This document shows, piece after piece, positions 59,215 through 64,000 of a DNA stretch of 64,000 nucleotides; position 1 is the stretch's first letter; the number at the start of each line of letters is the position of its first letter. Origin of the DNA: Streptomyces violaceusniger (GTDB lineage Bacteria > Actinomycetota > Actinomycetes > Streptomycetales > Streptomycetaceae). The position numbers and the translations under genes were made by a program. The stretch covers positions 3,100,001 to 3,164,000 of the forward strand of contig BJHW01000001.1 in NCBI GenBank assembly GCA_005405945.1, written 5' to 3'. The notes under the pieces are model-generated. The model made no database searches and was not told where the DNA came from. It saw only the letters and a program-made list of their open reading frames with translations.

Positions 59215-60813
59215 TCAGTCGCTCTTACCGAGCTCCCACAGCTGCAGCATGGTCGAGGAGTCGAAGGCGTACTCGGCGCCCGTCACGTTCCCGCGGGCGG
59301 CCACGTACGTGTTGCCCTGCCACAGCGGAAGGTAGGGCACATCGCTGGCGACGGCGTTCTGGATGGACTGGTAGTCCTTGTCGGCGAGGCTGCGCTGGGC
59401 CTCCTGCCGGGTCTTGGGGATCAGCTCGTCCTGGATGGTGCTGTTGCGGTAGGGCGAGTTGAGCCAGTTGTCCTTGGTGAGGAACGGCGCGGTGTAGCTG
59501 TCGGGGTCCGGGAAGTCGGGGAGCCAGCCCGCCCCGGAGACGGAGAACTCGCGCTTGACGAGCGCGGGGCGGAAGTCCCGCCACGGGTAGCCCTTGATCG
59601 TGACGGAGAACAGTCCGCTGCCGTTGAGCTGCTTGCGCAGCTCCTTGAACTCCCCGGCCGTCTCCGGGCCGTAGTGGTCGGTGGTGTAGGCCAGCGTCAG
59701 CTTCACCGGGGTGTTGATACCGGCGTTGCGCAGCACGCGCCGGGCCTCCTCGGGATCCGGGTCGCCGTACTCGTTGTGGAACGAGTTGATGTGCGAGGAG
59801 ATGCTGGTGGGGATCATCGAGTAGAGGGGCACGGCGGTCCGCTTGTACACGTCGCGCACCAGCGCCTGGCGGTCCACGAGATGGGCGATGGCCTGCCGGA
59901 CCGCCTTGTTCTTCACTTGCGGGTCGGAGGTGTTGAAGACCAGGTAGCGGATGCCCTGGCCGGAGGACTCGAAGAGGCGGACGCCCTTGACCTCACCCTT
60001 GTTGAGCCTGTCGATCTGATCGGGCGAGAAGCCGCGGTGGACGACATCGATGTCGCCCTTGACCAGCGCCTTCTCCATGGCCGACGCGGAGTCGTAGAAC
60101 CGCATCTCGGCCTTGTCGGCCTTCGGCTCGACATCGCCCTTGTAGTGGGAGTTCTTGGTGAAGACGACCTTCATCAGCCGGTTGTCGCGCACCTCGGTCT
60201 TGGCGGTGTACGGGCCCGAGCCCGTCATCTCGAAGCCGTTGCGCAGCGCGTCGGGCTTGTAGACCTCGCTGTCCAGGATCGCGGCGGCCGGGGTGGTGAG
60301 CTTCGACGGGAAGGTCGCGTCCGGCTGCGAGAGGTGGATCACGATCTCACGGTCGCTGGGGGTTTCGATCTTGTCCACGTTGGACAGCAAGGACTTGGTG
60401 CCGTTGGGGTCGTCGATGCGCAGCACCCGCTCGAGGGAGAACTTGACGTCCTTCGAGGTGAGGTCGTGGCCGTTGGAGAACTTCAGCCCGCTGCGCAGGG
60501 TGCACCGGTACTGCTCGCTCTGTCTGTCCTGGAAGCCGCATTTCTCGGCCGCGTCGGGTATGGGCTCGGTCCCCGAGCGGGGCAGCCGCATCAGCGTCTG
60601 GAAGGCGTTGTGCAGCACGCTCCAGGACGCGAAGTCGTAAGCCAGGGCGGGATCCAGCGGCGCGGGCGCCGCCTTCGACGCCTCGATGCGGTCCGTGCTG
60701 CCCAGGACGAGCGTCTTGCCGTCCGAGCCCGAGCCGTCGGTACCACCGCACGCGGCGAGCGTGGAGATCAGGAGGCCGGCCACGGTCGGCAGCACCAGCG
60801 ACTTGCGCGTCAT
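59215..60813 (-). CDS. Oligopeptide-type ABC substrate-binding lipoprotein (SBP family 5), copy 2
   Basis: This 532-residue paralogue of the previous gene has the lipobox ISTLAAC (Cys near residue 21). Matching blocks include KFSNGHDLTSKDVKFSLER, AHLVDRQALVRDVYKRTAVP, DFPDPDSYTAPF and the C-terminal STMLQLWELGKSD. The ATG at 60813 was chosen because GGGAG lies 12 bases upstream. The two genes probably form one transcript and arose by tandem duplication. No transporter subunits are adjacent. Confidence 0.93.
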   Translation of the reverse strand: MTRKSLVLPTVAGLLISTLAACGGTDGSGSDGKTLVLGSTDRIEASKAAPAPLDPALAYDFASWSVLHNAFQTLMRLPRSGTEPIPDAAEKCGFQDRQSEQYRCTLRSGLKFSNGHDLTSKDVKFSLERVLRIDDPNGTKSLLSNVDKIETPSDREIVIHLSQPDATFPSKLTTPAAAILDSEVYKPDALRNGFEMTGSGPYTAKTEVRDNRLMKVVFTKNSHYKGDVEPKADKAEMRFYDSASAMEKALVKGDIDVVHRGFSPDQIDRLNKGEVKGVRLFESSGQGIRYLVFNTSDPQVKNKAVRQAIAHLVDRQALVRDVYKRTAVPLYSMIPTSISSHINSFHNEYGDPDPEEARRVLRNAGINTPVKLTLAYTTDHYGPETAGEFKELRKQLNGSGLFSVTIKGYPWRDFRPALVKREFSVSGAGWLPDFPDPDSYTAPFLTKDNWLNSPYRNSTIQDELIPKTRQEAQRSLADKDYQSIQNAVASDVPYLPLWQGNTYVAARGNVTGAEYAFDSSTMLQLWELGKSD

Positions 60814-61151
60814 TGTCGGGAGTCTCCCTGCCATCGATCAACTACTCGCGACGAGATTAGTCCGCAGCGCCAGTGATACTCGGACACAACGAAGTTGAGG
60901 CGATATCACGCCCCGATAACGAGCGATCATGGACCGATATCCGGACGCGCCCGCGATTCGTACGCCATGCCACCAATCCGGACACAAAGGCTCACCCAAA
61001 ACGCACCAGACGGGGCGCGTGACAGCCAACCCGCGCACTCGTCTACGGCATATGCAGTGATAAACATCACGTTCCGTTGTCGCCAACGAAACGTGAAAAG
61101 TCCGCCCGCGCTATTCAGTTTGCAATTTACAAGAATACGCTCGGTGCGCGA
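60814..61151. other. Intergenic region with a hairpin
   Basis: No gene is present. The region is relatively AT-rich and must contain the promoter of the substrate-binding protein genes. An inverted repeat at 61069-61079 and 61084-61094 (ACGTTCCGTTG / CAACGAAACGT, one mismatch, loop TCGC) lies 58 bp beyond the HAD gene stop and may terminate that gene. Confidence 0.5.
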
Positions 61152-61853
61152 TCAGTGCACCGCCGTGACCAGAGTGCGCAGAAAATCGAGATCGACTTCT
61201 TCGAGCGAGCCGATGACCGTACGCCCCGCCGCGGGCTCGATCGGCACCACGGACGGCACCGCGAGCACCCGGCACCCGGCCGCCTCCGCGGCCCGTACGC
61301 CCGTGTCGGTGTCCTCGATGACCACGCACCGCCCCGGCTCGGCGGCCAGCCCGGCAGCGGCGAGCAGATAGGGGTCCGGATGCGGCTTGGTCCGCTCGAC
61401 CTCGTCGCCCGCGACCGTCAGGGCGAAGTGTTCCGGGCCGAGCGAGCGCAGGACGCGGTCCATCACCCGCCGGTGGGAGGCGGAGACCAGGGCGGTGGGG
61501 ATGGAGTGCGCGGCCAGCTCGGTGAGCAGCCGGCGGGCGCCGGGCAGCATCGGCACACTGCCGTCGATCAGCTCGGTGAAGCGGCTGTTGAGCAGGCCGG
61601 TGAGCTCGGCTAGGGCGATCTCGGCGCCGGTGGCCTCGATCAGGAACTGGGCGCTGCGGGACATCGGGCCGCCCACCACGACCTGGCGGTACTCCTCGGC
61701 GAGGGCGTGCCCGAGCTCGGCGAAGATGGAGACCTCCGCGTCCCACCAGATGCCCTCGGTGTCGACCAGGGTGCCGTCCATGTCGAGCAGAACGGCTTGC
61801 AGAGCCGAGCCTTCGGCCGTACGGATGTCGACGGCGGGGATGCTGCTGGTCAT
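61152..61853 (-). CDS. HAD-superfamily phosphatase, beta-phosphoglucomutase-like
   Basis: This 233-residue Mg-dependent phosphohydrolase is of HAD subfamily IA. Motif I is LLDMDGTLVDTE near residue 23, motif II TALVSASHR, motif III lysine in ERTKPHPDPYLLAA and motif IV VIEDTDTGVRAA. An alpha-helical cap lies between motifs I and II. GGAGG precedes the ATG by 7 bases. The substrate is unknown; sugar phosphates are usual. It lies just downstream of metH, separated by a hairpin. Confidence 0.92.
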   Translation of the reverse strand: MTSSIPAVDIRTAEGSALQAVLLDMDGTLVDTEGIWWDAEVSIFAELGHALAEEYRQVVVGGPMSRSAQFLIEATGAEIALAELTGLLNSRFTELIDGSVPMLPGARRLLTELAAHSIPTALVSASHRRVMDRVLRSLGPEHFALTVAGDEVERTKPHPDPYLLAAAGLAAEPGRCVVIEDTDTGVRAAEAAGCRVLAVPSVVPIEPAAGRTVIGSLEEVDLDFLRTLVTAVH

Positions 61854-61885
61854 CCAAACACCTCCGGATAAGGGGCACGAAGGCC

Positions 61886-61921
61886 GGCCCCCTTCCGCTG
61901 ACGGGAAGGCGACCGGCCTCT
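61886..61921 (-). terminator. Hairpin downstream of metH
   Basis: Nested inverted repeats (AGGCCGG with CCGGCCT outside, CCTTCC with GGAAGG inside) lie about 90 bp beyond the metH stop codon and upstream of the HAD gene. Confidence 0.6.
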
Positions 61922-62012
61922 ACCGGATCGACCAGTCTACGTCGCGCCGCGCCGACGCGCTCGGTGAGCACCCAAGGCGGTCACAGCAGGCCGCCGGAGG
62001 GCTACCCCGCGT

Positions 62013-64000
62013 CTACCGCGCGTTGAAGTACTTCGCCTCCGGGTGGTGGATCACGATGGCGTCCGTGGACTGCTCGGGGTGGAGCTGGAACTCCTCCGAG
62101 AGCTTCACCCGATCCGCTCCGGCCCCAGCAGATCGGCGATCTTCGCGCGGTCCTCCAGGTCGGGGCAGGCGCCGTAGCCCAGCGAGAAGCGCGCGCCGCG
62201 GTACTTCAGCGCGAACATGTCCTCCATCTCGCTCGGGTCCTCACCGGAGAAGCCCAGTTCGGCGCGGACCCGGGCGTGCCAGTACTCGGCCAGCGCCTCC
62301 GCGAGCTGTACGGACAGGCCGTGCAGCTCCAGGTAGTCGCGGTAGGAGTCGGCGGCGAACAGCTCGGCGGTGGCCTCGCCGATCTTCGAGCCGACGGTCA
62401 CCACCTGGAGGCCGACGACATCGGTCTCGCCGGACTCCTCGGGCCGGAAGAAGTCGGCCAGGCACAGCCGGCGGCCGCGGCGCTGGCGCGGGAAGGTGAA
62501 GCGGGTCCGCTCGCTGCCGTCCTCGTTCAGCAGGACCAGGTCGTCGCCCTTGGAGACGCACGGGAAGTAGCCGTAGACGACGGCCGCCTCCAGCAGGTTC
62601 TCGGTGTGCAGCCGGTCCAGCCAGCCGCGCAGCCGGGGCCGCCCCTCGCTCTCCACCAGTTCCTCGTAGCCGGGCCCCTCGCCGGTGCGGGCCTGCTTGA
62701 GCCCCACTGGCCCTTGAACAGCGCCCCCTCGTCCAGCCAGGAGGCGTAGTCGGCCTGCTGGATGCCCTTGACGACGCGGGTGCCCCAGAAGGGCGGGGTG
62801 GGCACGGGGTTGTCGGTGGCCACGTCGGAGCGTGCCGGGCCCTCCTCCGGCTCCGGCTCGCGCACCTGGGCCGCGCGCTGGGGGACGCGGCGCTGCCGGA
62901 GCTCGGGGAGCGTGGCGCCGGGCACGCCGCGCTTGACGGCGATCAGGGCGTCCATGAGCCGCAGCCCCTCGAAGGCGTCGCGGGCGTAGCGCACCTCGCC
63001 CTCGTAGATCTCGTGCAGGTCCTGCTCCACGTAGGCCCGGGTGAGCGCGGCGCCGCCGAGGATGACGGGGAACCGGGCGGCCAGCTTGCGCTGGTTGAGC
63101 TCCTCCAGGTTCTCCTTCATGATCACAGTGGACTTCACCAGCAGCCCGGACATGCCGATCACATCGGCGCCGTGCTCCTCGGCGGCCTCCAGGATCGCGG
63201 AGACCGGCTGCTTGATGCCCAGGTTGACCACGTTGTAGCCGTTGTTGGACAGGATGATGTCCACGAGGTTCTTACCGATGTCATGGACGTCGCCGCGGAC
63301 GGTGGCGAGCACGATGGTGCCCTTGCCCTCGTCGTCCGACTTCTCCATGTGCGGCTCCAGGTGCGCGACCGCGGTCTTCATGACCTCGGCGGACTGGAGG
63401 ACGAACGGCAGCTGCATCTGGCCGGAGCCGAACAGCTCGCCGACCACCTTCATGCCGTCCAGCAGCGTCTCGTTGACGATGTCGAGGGCGGGGCGCTCCT
63501 GGAGGGCCTCGTCGAGGTCGGCCTCCAGGCCGTTGCGCTCGCCGTCGATGATGCGGCGCTTGAGGCGCTCCTCCAGGGGCAGCGCGGCCAGCTCCTCGGC
63601 CTTGCCGGCCTTGAGGGACTTGGCGGTGGCGCCCTCGAAGAGCCCCATCAGCTTCTGCAGCGGGTCATAGCCCTCGGCGCGGCGGTCGTAGATCAGGTCC
63701 AGGGCGGTCTTGACCTGCTCCTCCTCGAACCGCGCGATCGGCAGGATCTTGGAGGCGTGCACGATCGCCGAGTCCAGGCCCGCCTTGACGCATTCGTCGA
63801 GGAAGACGGAGTTGAGCACGATGCGGGCGGCCGGGTTGAGGCCGAAGGAGATGTTGGACAGGCCCAGCGTGGTCTGGACGTCCGGGTGGCGCCGCTTGAG
63901 CTCGCGGATCGCCTCGATGGTGGCGATGCCGTCCTTACGGGACTCCTCCTGACCGGTGCAGATGGTGAAGGTCAGGGTGTCGATGAGGATGTCCGACTCG
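62013..64000 (-). CDS. metH: Cobalamin-dependent methionine synthase MetH, C-terminal part (5' end off window, two frame breaks)
   Basis: MetH transfers the methyl group of methyl-tetrahydrofolate to homocysteine through B12. The window holds the end of the pterin-binding domain (SNISFGLNPAARI), the helical cap, and the cobalamin domain with its base-off motif RGDVHDIGKNL, then GMSGLLVKST and VILGGAALT. The activation domain ends the protein (LEDRAKIADLLGPERIG, then HPEQSTDAIVIHHPEAKYF). The activation domain is present, as in full-length MetH. One-base deletions at the C runs 62702-62705 (GQWG/LKQA) and 62108-62110 (ERIG/VKLSEEF) break the frame. The frame is open at base 64000. Confidence 0.95.

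Noticed and set aside
61895..62012. A riboswitch near metH
   Set aside because: The structured segment lies downstream of the metH stop and is better explained as its terminator. The 5' end of metH is outside the window.

Overview
The window is high-GC actinobacterial DNA with strong GC3 codon bias, and it is almost certainly from a Streptomyces chromosome. The evidence is the complete Pup-proteasome block in its usual order (arc, dop, pup, prcB, prcA, pafA, pafB, pafC, then tatA, tatC and a HelY-type helicase), a DmdR/IdeR-type iron box, and many GTG and TTG starts.

Layout. (1) 1-14083 is an accessory island. It carries part of a type 2 BREX (Pgl) phage-defence locus: pglX (running off the left edge) and pglW on the minus strand, with brxD and brxHI diverging from a shared 260-bp promoter region. 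These are followed by a degraded secreted-protein gene, a DUF2637 mobile-element gene and a tyrosine integrase that faces the 3' end of a tRNA-Pro(GGG). The tRNA is the likely insertion site and the island boundary; pglY and pglZ are not in the window. (2) 14312-32705 is a variable chromosomal segment: a split transketolase, an alpha/beta hydrolase, a Tat-exported PD40-amidohydrolase, an esterase fused to a virginiamycin-B-lyase-like propeller, a B12-type metal receptor, a glycine-betaine (OpuA-type) ABC system with two substrate domains fused to the permease, a 5'-3' exonuclease, an iron-box-controlled siderophore-interacting protein, and two IPT/TIG-repeat proteins with long near-identical DNA repeats. 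(3) 32735-57442 is the conserved core: helicase, Tat translocase, PafBC DNA-damage regulators, two FKBP isomerases, PafA, an MFS transporter with its LacI regulator, proteasome, Pup, Dop, Arc ATPase, ferredoxin, TrmI, a site-2-type protease, a RecB-like nuclease and a lone NarL-type response regulator. (4) 57567-64000 holds two paralogous peptide-binding lipoproteins, a HAD phosphatase and the 3' part of metH.

How the genes work together. Dop deamidates the C-terminal Gln of Pup, PafA ligates Pup to substrates, Arc unfolds them and PrcAB degrades them. PafBC activates DNA-damage genes. In the island, PglW (kinase) and PglX (methylase) would act with the off-window PglY and PglZ and with BrxD and BrxHI to restrict phage.

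Important caveat. About 27 one-base deletions, nearly all in C or G runs, break the reading frame of 16 genes, including housekeeping ones (prcB, pafA, helY, metH). I read these as sequence or assembly errors, give each affected gene as one CDS across the breaks, and state the break positions.
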